Origin: Atherinomorus stipes
Taxonomy: Eukaryota > Chordata > Actinopteri > Atheriniformes > Atherinidae
Length of the DNA stretch: 64,000 bases
Assembly (NCBI GenBank): GCA_023101725.1
Contig: JALJCO010000108.1
Span: 186,001-250,000 of the forward strand
Direction of reading: 5' to 3'
This document shows, one piece after another, positions 10,608-23,004 of this stretch. The notes under the pieces are model-generated. The model did no database searches, was not told the origin of the DNA, and was given only the letters and a program-made list of their open reading frames with translations. The translations under genes and the position numbers were made by a program. The number at the start of each line of letters is the position of its first letter. Position 1 is the stretch's first letter.

Positions 10608-11343
10608 GGCCCAATCCCAATTCTCTTTTTTACCCCTACCCCTACCCCTTCCCCTTGGACCTTGCACTTAAAACGAAGCTACAAGGGGTAGGGGTGAAAG
10701 TCAACCCCTTCAAATTGGGACACCCCTTCAAGTATCACATACGTCATCAGTGATTCCGCCGGCTTGTGTGTGAGCAGATGTGCGCTGAGCTGTTGGCGCA
10801 AATCTGGAGAAATCAAGCCGTCTACGTCTACAGCTGTGGATTAACGTTAACAAGCAAATTCGATTTTTGCATGACATCCCTGCCTGTGTTTTATCCCATG
10901 AAGACCAGCAGCGATGCTGCCGAATTTCTTATTGATCATCTAGATTATCAGGGCTGCAGAGCACCGCTGGTTATAACTGAAGCGTCAATGTAGTACTCGC
11001 GATTTTTTTTCATGTGCATTTTGCTTAAAAAAAAAAGACAAAAAAAAGATTAAAAGATATATAATGGTTTCACACTTTAAATATAAAGAAGGTTTGTGGA
11101 CGAAATATTTAAATTTGTGGATGTTTTTGGACTCAGTAGCAGCCATCGTCCCAGTGATTTTCATACCCCTTCGTTTGAAGTGTGCTCTCGAAAAATCTTC
11201 GTTTGAAGGGGTACATAGCCCTCCCCCTTAGCCCTTCCCCTCCATCCTACAGGTATTGGGACACCCCTACCCCTACACATGAACGCGCAAAACGGAGGGG
11301 AAGGACTAAGGGGTAGGGCCAAGGGGTGAAATGGGATTCACCC
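10608..11343. mobile_element. Non-autonomous DNA element with C4-A-T-rich inverted ends
   Basis: The left end reads GGCCCAATCCCAATTC and the right end is the complement of GGGTGAATCCCATTTC. Both are followed inwards by 'cccctacccctacccctt'-type sequence, giving extended imperfect inverted repeats. Flanking bases (TAA left, TTAA right) suggest a 3-bp TAA-like target site, but the junction with the adjacent element at 11,347 makes this uncertain. No coding capacity. Confidence 0.65.
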
Positions 11344-11346
11344 TTA

Positions 11347-12931
11347 AGCCTGGTCTAAACTACACGAATTTAGCCCGATTTTGGCCCGACGGAGGCGTCG
11401 CAGACAGTCGCTCACTGTCGTGCACGATTCTGCGTCGTCGGGTCGCAGGACGTCGTGTCTTCGCTCCGTGTAATGTGACACAATCAGCGATTGGCGATTT
11501 GGCGTCTGCGACGCTCCACGACCACGACGCAGAAAGACTGGCGTGTCAGAATTTTTTGGTTTTGTCCGTGTAGTGTGACACGTCCCACGACATGTCCCTT
11601 CATATTGACCAATAGGAGGACAGTGCGCCTTTCGCCTCTCGCCTCTACCAGAGAGACGCTCAGGAGCGCCGGTACACAAATAACAGTGGAGGAAAGGAGG
11701 AGAGACGCAGTCCCGCTCCGGTGGAGCGATTTATGGAGCTGTGGCATCAGTTTACTCCAGAAAAAAAAGAAAAGAAAAGCAAGACTGAGTGTGCCAAAGT
11801 TATTTTCAACAGTGTTAAACCTCCATGAACATTCAAAAGGGTGTATCTCTCTTGAATAAAACATTACTTTATTAACTCGAAACATAACCACACGATATGT
11901 GCGTTCTATCAGTAATAGTTAAAGTCAACAGGAGTTTACAGCAGGTCCAAACGTGCACGAATGTGATGCTCTCAGATAAATCAGTGACAAAGTCACAGAA
12001 AAATCACTTTGTTTAAATAAAAACACCGCAACATAACAGACATTGCGCTCAATGAGATGAGCAAATATGACACCCATGCGCGCTCGTGCACTCAGCCGTA
12101 ACTATCCACATCACGCGTGATCATCAAAGCTAATTAACCGTCTGAACACCTACTGGGTGCAGAATATCGACACAGCGATGCTGCTGCTGCGCAGCTCTCA
12201 GTTTATCATGCGTGTGTGGTTTCATGTGGTTGCCATGGTTTCCAGCGTGCGCTTGACTGATGGAGTTTAGTGAATGACGTGAGGACGCACCCGTATGCGT
12301 CGTATAGAACAACACACTTTATTTCATTTACGGCAGTTTTTTAAAAGTAGCGTCACTGGGTCGGCTGGACTTTGTCCCGTGGCAGCAGACTGTGGTCAGC
12401 CTGATGGTTTTGGCTTCGCTTGGCACCGGGCGTCGTGCGCGCGGTGCGTGATGCACCTGGTGGAAGTAACGGCGCTGATCAGAGCCCAGTTTCTCTCTTT
12501 CAAAGCTCTTTTTCAAAGATGAGCAGCGAGTCTTTCTGTGCGCATCGTGGATTTAATCCTGTTTAGTTACAAATGAAAACCCGCTCGACAGAACAACTGG
12601 AACAGGCAGAATACACAAAACAGTTCATGTTGGTCACAATAATGGAGGGAACTGATGTCTCCGTCCACTTTCCACTTCATGAGTGATCCAAACATTCAAT
12701 TCAGAGACTCCAAACCAAGTGACTGATTGACAGCTGCTTGTCCCGCCTCCCGTTTCGTGTTGTCTTTTGCGACACCCCGCGACGATCAGACGGTTGTCTG
12801 TCTGGTGCAATCCTTGTAGTGTGACCACTCGCAAGTAACACGACACCGTACGATTTTATGACACAATTTCTGTTAATGTGACATATGACCATCGTGAACG
12901 ACGGAAAAAGTCGTGTAGTTTGATCCTGGCT
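11347..12931. mobile_element. PIF/Harbinger-like non-autonomous element
   Basis: The 21-bp ends AGCCTGGTCTAAACTACACG and, inverted, AGCCAGGATCAAACTACACG match at 17 of 21 positions. TTA at 11,344-11,346 and 12,932-12,934 gives the 3-bp TWA-type duplication characteristic of PIF/Harbinger. The interior is CpG-rich and lacks a transposase frame. Part of it (about 12,285-12,530) is related, in inverted orientation, to about 43,490-43,760. Confidence 0.8.
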
Positions 12932-12934
12932 TTA

Positions 12935-13140
12935 GTCTTGAGTTGGTTTGTCTTGGTCTTGATATTCTCTGGTCTGGTAGTGTCTTGGTTTAGGCGGTCG
13001 TGACCACAAGTCTAAATAATAATCATGATAAACTACTACTGTTAATTCTATTATCTATTAGACTGTTATACAATTACTACCACCACTACTACCACTATTA
13101 GTACTGGCCTACTACTACTTCTACTAATATTAACAACACC
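12935..13140. repeat. Right half of the GGTCTTGG repeat and trinucleotide tract
   Basis: This continues the repeat interrupted at 10,607. From about 13,015 it grades into degenerate (act)n/(taa)n triplets. Confidence 0.55.
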
Positions 13141-14145
13141 TACTCCTGTTGCTATCTATTATTGTATTTTTATTATTTTCATTAGTTTTATTATATATAC
13201 TTTATAGCTTATGTACGACCACAAACTGTTTTTTTTACCACTCTTTTTCAACAGAGGTGTGCACTACAGATGAAGTACACAGTGGACTGAGTTCCAGTGC
13301 ACTCGGGCAAGTGTGCGGTTTGAGACATGGCTTTAATGTTTTATGTAAAGCACCTTGAATTGTTGTGTACATGAAATGTGCTGTACAAATAAACTTGCCT
13401 TGGCCACAAAATCCCATAAAACAACAAAAAAAAGTCATGTTCACCTCACAAATTCACAAAAAAAGAAAAAAAAATCGGCACATCATGGAGAATGTCTATG
13501 CCTAACATGTATGTTGAATATTTCCTTGATTCATAAGCTTCCATTTGAGCCCAAGATGAGCTTTCAGGAGCTCCAGGAAACCAGGTGGGCTACAAATAAT
13601 GCACCTGTTTACCGTTTTATTGTGTTGTAATATCACTTCAGTTATAGCAAGGTTACATGGACGTTTTTGTCACAAAATCTGCTCTCCAGTCTAGTAAAGG
13701 ATTAGATCCGTATTTTATGCACCATGTGACCGCGCCAAAAACTGGAACAGTCGACAGACTAGAATGGTTGGAGGAGGTCGGCTGCTTGATAGACATGAAA
13801 AACATTTTCAGAAAACAACCATGAGACCGTGCCCTTTGGATAAAAATGGGTTTCCTGGCCTCTCACCCTCCCCTGGTATCTCGCCCTGAACTGTTCACAT
13901 GCAGCACGTCACCCTTTTTTAATGCACCACACACATGTTGTGGGGGTGGCCCCCCATGGGTCGGTAGGGGCCTAATAAGGCATCCTTTCAATACAAAATC
14001 AAATAAATAAATAAAAAAAACTTCAATTTCATATGAGATATAGCTCTTTCACACCCCTACTCCATCCTTCCCTGTTTATAACTGTTTACTTATCTTTTTT
14101 CTGTTCATCTCTGTTATTGTTTTTCCCTTATTCTCTCAAATGCAA

Positions 14146-14146
<1 letters not shown>
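13141..14146. other. Intergenic sequence with a retroelement tail
   Basis: At about 13,335-13,402 the sequence 'gtaaagcaccttgaattg' followed by 'aataaacttgcctt' looks like the 3' tail of a fish LINE or SINE in + orientation. The remainder shows no gene. Confidence 0.45.

Positions 14147-14208
<62 letters not shown>
14147..14208. repeat. (CA)31 microsatellite
   Basis: An uninterrupted CA dinucleotide run of 62 bp. Confidence 0.97.
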
Positions 14209-14210
<2 letters not shown>

Positions 14211-15587
14211 GACAATAATATTGTCGTTGTTTGTTGTTCACACAATAAAAAAAAAAGATTTAAAAAATGGGTTGTTTCAGTGATTGTGATTTTTACAGAA
14301 TGTCCCTGAACGCCTCAGACATCGTGCAGCTTGTCAGTCAGAACAGCGAGCTATGACTCATCAGAGTTGAGCTCGCTGATTGGACGGTAGTGAAAGTGGG
14401 CCGTTCTGTTCTTGTTGGTCCGTGTGTGTGAGAGAGAGACGAGTCGGAGCAGAGATTAGCCGTTAGCATCTCTGAAATAAACTGTTGTTAAATAAAGAGT
14501 CCAGACCAAGACCTGGAGGATCCGCGTGAGCTCCTTTCAAGGTATTTATCTGCAGCATTATTTCATGAAGACTTTAAACTACAGTCGGTGACTCCGACGT
14601 ATCTTGGATACTGACGACTGTTGGTTTGTGTCCTCTGCGGAGGCCAGCTCGCTGCGGAGACACGAGGACAGGAAGAAGGAGACAAAGACTTGTTATCGAG
14701 GGAAGCCTCGTCGGGGAGGGAGGTGAGAATTTCCATACCTTGCTGTGATGTGTTTGCTTTCATCTCTAAGCGCTGATATTCCCGGGAATTGTGTGTTTGT
14801 CATGTTTGCTGCTTAGTGAGGTGAAGTTGTTGTTTGTTATTAGCCATGTTAGCACAACCAGAGTTGTAGTTCGTATTTACCACATGAAAGATGTGAATTA
14901 TGCTGCCTTCATGTGACATTGGAAAGATGATCCTTTCCACATGTTACCAGTGCGTTGTGTTCAAATTTTTTGTAATTAAGTGAAACATTGGAAGCTATCT
15001 CCGACTGGCTTGCTAGCTAGCTACTAGCTAGCATCTGCTCTGAGAAGATAAACTTAGATAATAACCATATTTTCCACTGCCTCCGGTCCGGTCCGTCTCT
15101 CCGTCGGGCTGCAGAAATCCCCGCACACTGACTCCACCAGCCTCCTCTCCGTTCAGCCACAAAGCAGGCCAAAGAGCACGCACGAAATCTCCAAGTTCAA
15201 GTGGATAAATAGATAAATAATGCAGATAATCAGCGGTGACAGCAAACTTTTCATTCATTGCAACTTCAAATGAAACATCAATCATCAAAACATCAAAAAG
15301 TAGATGTAAAGAAAAAACTTTAATACGCTGATGTTTACACATAATGGTGCATTATCCTCATTTGTGGTTGTCATCAATTATCTTCATGAATTTAAGAGTT
15401 TTATCAGAGCGACATGAAGCAGAGAGCCAGATGATGCTGCAGCCTCCATCTGTGTGACATCACCTGACCTCAAGTCCTACTGGGGGGTCCAGTTTTAGGC
15501 TACTGACCCGCACCCATCCGAATCTGTTTTGATTTTTCCACGGTTATCTGACGGTCAAATCTGGACCGGCAGAACTGTAAATACTAA
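14209..15587. other. Intergenic; possible untranslated exon near 14,430-14,721
   Basis: A moderately CpG-rich stretch contains donor-like sequences (tcaag|gtattt near 14,540; ggag|gtgaga near 14,721). It could be a promoter or 5' untranslated exon, but no partner exon could be linked, so no gene is called. Confidence 0.3.
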
Positions 15588-15609
15588 CCCCCCCCCCCCC
15601 CCCCCCCCC
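15588..15609. repeat. Poly-C run (22 bp)
   Basis: A homopolymer C run. Its length is likely unreliable. Confidence 0.95.
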
Positions 15610-15658
15610 TTCATTCAGTCATGCTTTTCTTTAGTTGTTCTATTATCTAATGTTTGAA

Positions 15659-15902
15659 TAGGGTGAAAGATATTCTTTCATATCTTATCGAGATATGGAC
15701 ATCAAGATATTAATATTGAAAAGAACTATATAAAGATCTAGATTTCCTGCGCTTGTCCTGCATATAAGCTCTGGAAGTGCAAACAAACTGCACTTTCCAC
15801 CAAAGTGCTTGGTTTTTAAGAACCCGTAGTCATATCGTTCGATATTGAGATGTCAGGCATGAATATCGAGATATGAAATTTTGTAGATATCGTTCAGCCC
15901 TA
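15659..15902. mobile_element. hAT-type MITE
   Basis: The termini TAGGGTGAAAGATATTC and, inverted, TAGGGCTGAACGATATC match well. The flanking 8-mers TGTTTGAA and GTTCTGAA agree at only 5 of 8 positions, so the target duplication is decayed or the boundary is off by a base. The interior is AT-rich with 'gatatcgagatat' words. Confidence 0.65.
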
Positions 15903-15910
15903 GTTCTGAA

Positions 15911-17152
15911 GACTGCAGAATTAAGCCTGTAGTTCCACATGATCGCCACCGTAACTAGACTTATGTTTCTGCTCGTCAGTCAGCAGAAGTAAAAGATGGT
16001 GGAAGACGGTTCAGTTTGTGTGGCGCTAGTTTGTGGAATAGTTGACGGTCATGTATGAATGTGTGCGTCCAGAAAAATGCAAGTTTGTCGCGATAATGTA
16101 TAGGGCTGTACCGATACCCGTATCGCAATTGCGACACTCGGAGCCTCGATCCTGTCTTGCGGTGGGAGAGGGCAGGATCGCGACACCCTCCGAGCCCAGA
16201 GCAGACGCTCCAAAACTCCTCAGATCACAGAAAACTATTTGACTTTTTCCCATCAGGCTACGGACTATTGTAGCATTCAGTCGCTAACCAGCATTTTTTT
16301 TTCCTGCAAGTCAAATGAAACTTGTCAGTTTTCCATCGGTACCTTAACCATCATCCGGGATGATCCACTCGCGCACATGCAGCCCGTGTGTGGAGTGGAG
16401 TGTGTGGTTGAGGAGCGATGGCAGGTCCTCGCACACAGAACAGTGAAAGGACAGGAGGAGGATCCTGGTCGTGTTTGGCAGGCCAGATGCGCGTAGGACG
16501 TCAAGCTGGACCGAGCGCATGGACAGCCGTGAGGTAGACGCGTAGCGGGACGGTGGTGAGCCCCCCCCCCCCTGCTGTTCCGCTGCTGGTTTTAGGTGTT
16601 TTTATTAGCTGTAACTTGTGATGGTTAATCAGTGGCGGTCCTGTCCTGACCAGCCCCAGCGTGAGATGCTAATTTATCAGCTTGTGTTTGCAGTTGCAGT
16701 ACTTTGTGTTTTTTTTAATAAGCCAAGTTAGTTTTGCTGTTTGCATCATTTGAATAAATGTGGAATTTGGTCTCTTATTTCAGACTTGTTTGGTGTCACT
16801 ACAGTTTTGCAATACAGGTGCCCTACTTGAACTTAATTGCTATAGTTTAGTGGCTTCTAGTATTTTGTAAGGCTTTCAAGACAGAATTTAGTGACAGATT
16901 TATAATACAAAATATTTTGCTGATACTTTTTATCATTACTGTGATAAATAAGAGAAATTATCGTAATACATTTTTTAGTCCTTATCGCCCATCCCTACTT
17001 GGTATTGTGGTCAAGCCTCATTTATAATGTTTGGTTTATGTTTATAATGTGACATACTGTAGGCTACATGTGGATGGGCTGTGCCAATTGTATGCCCTTT
17101 ATTCCCAAAGCCACACACCCACTCAATTATTATGCATTAAAGTGCAGTCAAC
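15911..17152. other. Intergenic repeat debris
   Basis: Contains isolated termini resembling hAT elements (tagggctgtaccgata at 16,101; ttatcgcccatcccta ending at 16,997) and a poly-C run at about 16,561. No gene. Confidence 0.45.
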
Positions 17153-17156
17153 TTAA

Positions 17157-17905
17157 AGCAGAACTCAGTAACTTCAGCTCGGGGCTCCCCTAGTGGCGTC
17201 CTTTCACTGTCGTGTTCAACCCCCCCTTACACCCCCACAGCACACAGACGGCTTCTCTACCTGTCTTTCCTCTATTTTGATCCCTGATTATATTTCTAAG
17301 CGTTTACTAGCTTGTTGATGCTACTTTGCTGCGTTGGTAGCAGCACCTCGTCTCCCTCTGCTCAAAGCAAAGTCCTGTATTTTTTTAAACGGGACGTTTT
17401 ACCCGGCGATTTGCGGGTAAATATGCCGTGGATTATATTTTTCACTGGTGTTGGCGAGTAGCAGGTAAGAATACGAACTTTTATTTACTTTTTGCGGACG
17501 TGACAAGTGATTATTGAGCCTGAAGCAGTGATGCTTCACCCGGCGCCCAGGCAGCGCAGCTACGTGAATCACTCTGGTCCAGCAAAGAGTTGGTTATGAG
17601 AGCCAGGAGCCGTGTTTAGGTGGTGTGAAGCTAAAAAAATGTTTTCTTCGAATTAGAGCTGGTAGTCTGGTTCAGATCAGAGCTGGAAGCAGCTCGGTAG
17701 ATAGGGGACCTGAGTACCGTACAGCGGTTTCTGTTGTCGCAAGTTCTGCTCGGGTCGACGCAGGCAAAGTTGTTTTTAGCAGCTCGCAGGCCAGAGGCCC
17801 CGGCGGGAGGGGGGGGCACATTGAATCGCTCCGTAAACACTTTGTTTAGCCCCACGGGGATTCTGAAAAGCATTTATTGAGGTAAAAAAGTTACTGAGTT
17901 CTCCT
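17157..17905. mobile_element. TTAA-flanked inverted-repeat element
   Basis: TTAA at 17,153-17,156 and 17,906-17,909 flank inverted ends AGCAGAACTCAGTAAC and AGGAGAACTCAGTAAC (15 of 16 identical). The 749-bp interior is GC-rich and non-coding. TTAA targets are used by piggyBac and Kolobok families, so the superfamily is undecided. Confidence 0.7.
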
Positions 17906-18132
17906 TTAACTTCCAGACATCTTATTTCAACCTGGGGAGAACTGAAGACAGTATACATTCTAACAGATGTACATTCTGCGATTATCACCGTATCCACCAG
18001 TCAGCTAGTCAAATATAGTTCAGAATAAATGTTTTCTAGAGGTTATTTAATATTGATAATAATAATAAAGAAATCCAACTCTAAAGAGCTCTACGATCTG
18101 AAAGAGCTTCATTTATTCCTGTCGAAGCATCT

Positions 18133-20016
18133 CTAGCTGGGTTTCCATTACTCCTGGAATTGCGCAAAACCTAAATATCACAATTAAAAACCTCTAATGG
18201 AAACGCTTACATTTAGAAAAAACTCAAATATCGCAGTAAAGTTTTTACGCTTTTATGAGGCGCAAATTCGGCCATTTTGATAAAGCAGTTTTTCACATAA
18301 GCGTAATGGAAACTTTTTTCACAATTACTCACCATCAGGCGTGACATAGGGGGTTAAAATCTAGTTATTCCTTAATTATGATGAATATGATCATTTACAA
18401 GCAATAACTGTGAAATCGGAGTGATGGGGGAAGTTTTATCAGTCACATATATGAAAAATCCCCAAACTGCCGTAACTCGGCAAGCTGAGTTCATTTAGGA
18501 CATTACACAGATGGTTTAAGTTCTTCATGTGTTAATGACTGTACACCAGCTGTAAATGTCGTTTGTAACACCACGACTCTGTTTTCTCATTTCCACATGT
18601 TAATTATACGTCAGCAGGATTTAATAAAACGTGAGCACGGATAACATCGTATATCTGCACCTTCGTGTTAAGGATTGACCAATTATCGGCACTGCTGATA
18701 TTATAGGCCGATATTTATCATTTTGCCGATAGTTGGTATCGGCCTCTAAAAAGTGTAATATCGGCGATATCACACGTGAACCTCCACTGGCAGCCCACAG
18801 CTACGTATGATCCAGCTTGCTGTTTCACTCATGGTCTGGTTTCATTACTTTGCTCTACTAAGTAAAGCCCCACCCATAACAGCATCTGATTGGTTAAAAC
18901 AAACAGTTATCAGCTGTTACTTCCGCCGTTTGAACCAATCATATGGGGCTGTGGGCGCAGCATGCTCGACACACATGCATGCTCTCCCGCTACGTGTTTG
19001 GAGGAAACAGCATGACAACAGAGAGAAGCTGCAGCGTCCTGCTGACGTGAAGGTGAGCCAAGAAAGCAAATCTGACAGCAGCTGGACTAAACACCACAGT
19101 CCTGCAACCACCAGGTTCTAGAAAAGTCTAGACACCAGCAGTAGTGAAAGCAAGCTAGTTAGCGATTAGCTACTATTTGGTTTCACCATGAGCTTGTTTA
19201 TCAAGACGACACGGAAAGTCTTGTAAAAAGTGTGTGTGCGCCGTGTGTACTGCTCTGTTAATGCACAAGTTTGCGAGTTTGTACATTTTAATGAATCAGA
19301 GACACAAACGGACACGACTGATGATGCAGTCCGACTTTATTACAGCGCAGACGACTGGAACAGAACTTCCTCCGTCTCCCTTACATTTAACATGCAGCTC
19401 ATTGCTCATGAGAGCATGTTTTATGTTGGAAGGATGATCATAAATAATAGTAATAATAACAACTCCCTTCCATGATGACGGAATAGTTTCCATAAATTCA
19501 TGTTTCTGCAGTTTTGTCATGTGTAACCATTACGACTATTGTTGAGCTCATCATTTCAGATGCATCTCTAGTGAAGCTAAACATACTTGGAACAAGTCCA
19601 GAATAAATTACAAAATCATACTTTTAAGCGCCACATCTGCAACATGCGTCTCCATCTGTTAAAAATCTGAGCATCTGATGAAAATCTGTCCTTGTAGGAC
19701 GTCATCAGGGTATTAAAAGGAGAATGTATCAACACTTTCTTTAAGTGCTCCTGTTGGAACCGCACACCAACACCTACACGATGTTTTACGAATGGGCAGG
19801 ACATTTTCCAAGAGATCTGATTGGTCAGGAGGTGGTGACTGATCTCTGATCCAGAACTAACCTCCTCTGGAGCAGGTTAGGCGTAATTCAGGATTTTACC
19901 AGAATTACTGCTTATACCATTCAATGGAAATGCCTACATATCGCTATTGTACTTTTTAAAAAATTTAATAAATATTGCTTTTATTTTTTGAAAAAGTGTA
20001 CTGGAAACCCAGCTAG
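18133..20016. mobile_element. Inverted-repeat DNA element (CTAGCTGGGTTTCCA ends)
   Basis: Perfect 15-bp terminal inverted repeats CTAGCTGGGTTTCCA...TGGAAACCCAGCTAG enclose 1.88 kb. The interior contains a nested repeat of 'atcggccgatattta' type (about 18,670-18,780). No transposase frame was found. The target duplication cannot be separated from the palindromic CTAG ends (TA is possible). Confidence 0.75.
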
Positions 20017-20301
20017 TGAGAATGATGGACAAAAAAACTAGACCAGCTTCCATCAGACATCTGAGCTGCACCTGAGAAGATCCGTAAAAAAGAAATATGT
20101 GTTTGACAAAATGACTAATATGAGAGGCTGCTGGTTAGTTAAAATGAACAATTTACCAGAAGCTAGGAATGGGCGATACTGAAATTTTTCATGTCAAAAC
20201 GGTACCAGTAGTTTATGGTACATTTTTATTGATACCAATACCGATACTTTTGGACCCTTTAAAGAAAACCACATGATTGCAGTTTGAATTAATATCTTGA
20301 A

Positions 20302-21161
20302 TAGGGCTGTGTTCAAAAATTCGATTTTCCAATTCTGAATCGATTCTCATATTAATTTCGAAAGATTGATTAATATGTCCACAGATAGATTTTTCTTCCT
20401 TTTTTTAAAAATGACCATAATATATACTGCCTCTGGTTAAGTGCAGTTGATCAGTCACTCCGCTAGGGGGAGATAGTGAACTGGACAGAGTGTAGGCCTA
20501 CTAAAGCTAGCGCAGTGCCAGAAGAAGCTAAGTTGGGCTGGTACAAGTAGTTCTTAAAAATTCACTTTAAACAGAGCAGAGGAAACATCTTCCTGCAAGT
20601 ACTTTAATAAATGCCGATGTTCATGATCGAGGTGAAATTGATACTTGCTATTTTGTATGTTATCTTTGAAGTTACGAAGTAGATGCTAATTCCTTTAGCA
20701 TGTTGTGAATGGCATTTTCCATCAATAGTTAGCATCGAGTTATCGGGTTAGTCGCTAGTCGTTTTAAATTTTAAATGCTGACTTACTGTGCATTTTGCTT
20801 CACTGAATCATAATTTTGTGAATTTTTATCATTTGTTTCCTGTTATTTTAATTACTATTGTGAATGTAGTCTTTAAATTGTAGGGTGTGAATAATTTTGT
20901 GGATAACTGTATCTGTGACAACATGAAGGGAGAGGGTTTGGTCCTTACAGCCACCATTAACTACATTACTTCATTCATTCGTTGTTTAATATTATTATAA
21001 TACTAGTATTAATATGTTGCATAATTACAGAGTTATGGAATTCAGGTAAAGGCTAAAGAATTTTTTCAATACCAGCAAACCGGATCGAGATCGGATTGGA
21101 TTGGACAGATCGAAAATAATCAACTCAAAACCATAAGAATTGGAATAAATACCCAGCCCCA
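20302..21161. mobile_element. hAT-type element with perfect 8-bp duplication
   Basis: The left end TAGGGCTG and right end CAGCCCCA are flanked by ATCTTGAA at 20,294-20,301 and again at 21,162-21,169. The interior near both ends is rich in 'aatcgattctgaatcg'-like words. 860 bp, non-coding. Confidence 0.85.
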
Positions 21162-21204
21162 ATCTTGAATCCTGAGCAAGGTCCTTAACCCCCCCACCAA
21201 CTGC

Positions 21205-21285
21205 TCCCCGGCGCTTTAAGTAGCACCCCCTGCTCTCAGGTTCAATCTGAGATGGTTAAATGCAGAGAGAATTTCCTTACTGGCA
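21205..21285 (+). mobile_element. SINE-like 3' fragment
   Basis: The stretch 'ctctcaggttcaatctgaga' followed by 'tggttaaatgcagagagaat' matches, in opposite orientation, the fragment at 45,640-45,725. It is a shared dispersed repeat, probably the 3' part of a tRNA-derived SINE. Confidence 0.5.
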
Positions 21286-22534
21286 CAGTTATTGGGATTA
21301 ATGAAGCATCTCTCTTTTTTTTTTTCTTTTTTTTAAAAACCGATATATCGGCTGGTCGGGTCGAGTTGCGGGTTAAACATCAACGGATCAGGTCTGGTTC
21401 AGAAGTCATCCTTACGGGCGATTACAATCGTCTGGCGACCCTCTGAAATGATCTAAGAATCCCCAGTTCGGGAAGGTTGCTCAGGGGAATCTATCGGCAT
21501 CGGTCAGTAATCATGACCCAAGGAATATTCGTGGTTTCTAAAAACTCTCCATCTTTATCCTCTTCTTTCCATGATCTTCCAGCAGTGCAGCGCGTCCGTT
21601 GTGAAGCATTACGGACGAGTGTCACCGCTTTCTCAGTAATTACAATCAGCCTCCACACCTTGTTACAGGTAACCTACCAATAACTGTCATCCTATATAAT
21701 TGAAGCTGCAGCCTACTGTAGCTCTGAAATGAGGCTGATGGATCGTACAGCTCAATCCAGGATAAGAGGGGGGTTTACGATGGTCTCCAGTCTGATATGA
21801 TGTTTAAATGCATGATCATGGCTTCAGCTCATCATCTTACCAGCGGTGCCGCCAGTTTCCCGTCTCCAAAATGTTCGTGCGCAAGGTTCAGAGTTTGCGT
21901 ACAGGTGGGCACATTTTCCCGTCAGGTTTGTTTTTATAAATCTGAAACTTTGCGTGGAAAATTACTTGCGCCATTTTCAGGCCCTGTTTTGTGCGTAAGC
22001 AAGCTTTATAAATGAGGCCCCTGATCCGTACAGTTTTGAACCAGAAGCTACGAACAGGGTCTCTGGCATCCAGCAGAGGTCACTGTTTACGGGAAACAGG
22101 CAACAGATTCAGTCCTGGAGCTGAAAACTCTGAGGATTAATCAAACATTTTAGCACAAAATCCTGGGAAAAGTGAAGATTTCCAACTGCAGAGTAACTAG
22201 AAGAGGAAGGAAGATCTCGTCCCTCCAGACTGAGCTCGCGTTTGGCTTCCAGGACGTCTTCTCTTCCTCCCAGGAAAATTAATATCGGCTCCTTGGTCAC
22301 TTTCAGCCGCTCTCACTGATTTTTCTCAACATTTGGTCTCCGAAAATCTGTAAAAGTGCTTTGTATGAGCTGTGAGACAGTGTTGTTGATGGCAGAGACA
22401 TCTGTGGACAGAGACATCTGTGGACAGAGACAAAGGGAAAATGTCCTACTGCTGTGTTTTGTTGAGGTGTAACACAGCTGGTTGTCTGTGTAAGTAAACA
22501 AACGGACGTGGTTGCTGTTCGGTAGACATTCAAG
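21286..22534. other. Unannotated sequence between repeats and copy B
   Basis: No confident gene. A minus-strand 63-residue frame at 22,109-22,300 (core EPILIFLGGREDVLEAKREL) looks protein-like, vaguely recalling a KH-type segment, but has no splice or family support. A 17-bp unit 'cagagacatctgtgga' is duplicated at about 22,395-22,430. Confidence 0.35.
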
Positions 22535-22629
22535 CCCCAGATGATCCACTGGAGCGGAGTTCGGCTCCTCTAAATGGAGATTCATCAGCAACTGTTAAAC
22601 ACACTGAAAACGTCAACAAATATATAATA

Positions 22630-22714
22630 ATAAGATAAAGATACTTTATTGATCCCCGAGGGGAAATTCATGTTTCAGTACAACCTGTCCAAGACACACA
22701 AACACAAGAACATT
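22630..22714 (-). mobile_element. Truncated LINE 3' end, copy-B-specific
   Basis: On the minus strand it reads GAATTTCCCCTCGGGGATC then AATAAAGTATC, a common 3' end of fish CR1/L2-type LINEs. It is absent at the matching place in copy A, so it inserted after the duplication. Confidence 0.65.
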
Positions 22715-22787
22715 AATGATGGTTGGTAAAATTAAAAAATCTGTTCCTGTTTATCTGATTTATTTTAACGGTCTAAAGACCCGAGAC

Positions 22788-23004
22788 CAGGGATGGGCAA
22801 ATCTGGTCCCCGAGGGCCGGATTTATTTATATTTATATTTTATTAATAGGATTTTCCAGGCTGCAACACACCTGACTCCAATCAATGGGTGATTGTGAAG
22901 AGCTTGATGTGAAGCTCTGCCGAGGTCACAAAGTCGGTTACCACAGGGAAATGTCTAATATCTGTAGGATGCTGGCCCTCGAGGACCGGAGTTGCCCATC
23001 CCTG
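22788..23004. mobile_element. hAT-type MITE, copy-B orthologue of 230-437
   Basis: It has the same CAGGGATGGGC / GCCCATCCCTG ends. The flanking 8-mers CCCGAGAC (22,780-22,787) and CCCTAAAC (23,005-23,012) are diverged forms of the CCCTAGAC duplication preserved in copy A. Confidence 0.85.

Noticed and set aside
14430..14721. 5' untranslated exon of the second zinc-finger copy
   Set aside because: The GC-rich sequence and donor-like sites are suggestive, but nothing links them to an acceptor 9 kb away.
16101..16997. Single hAT element from TAGGGCTGTACCGATA to TTATCGCCCATCCCTA
   Set aside because: The two termini belong to different end types and the flanking 8-mers (ATAATGTA and CTTGGTAT) do not match.
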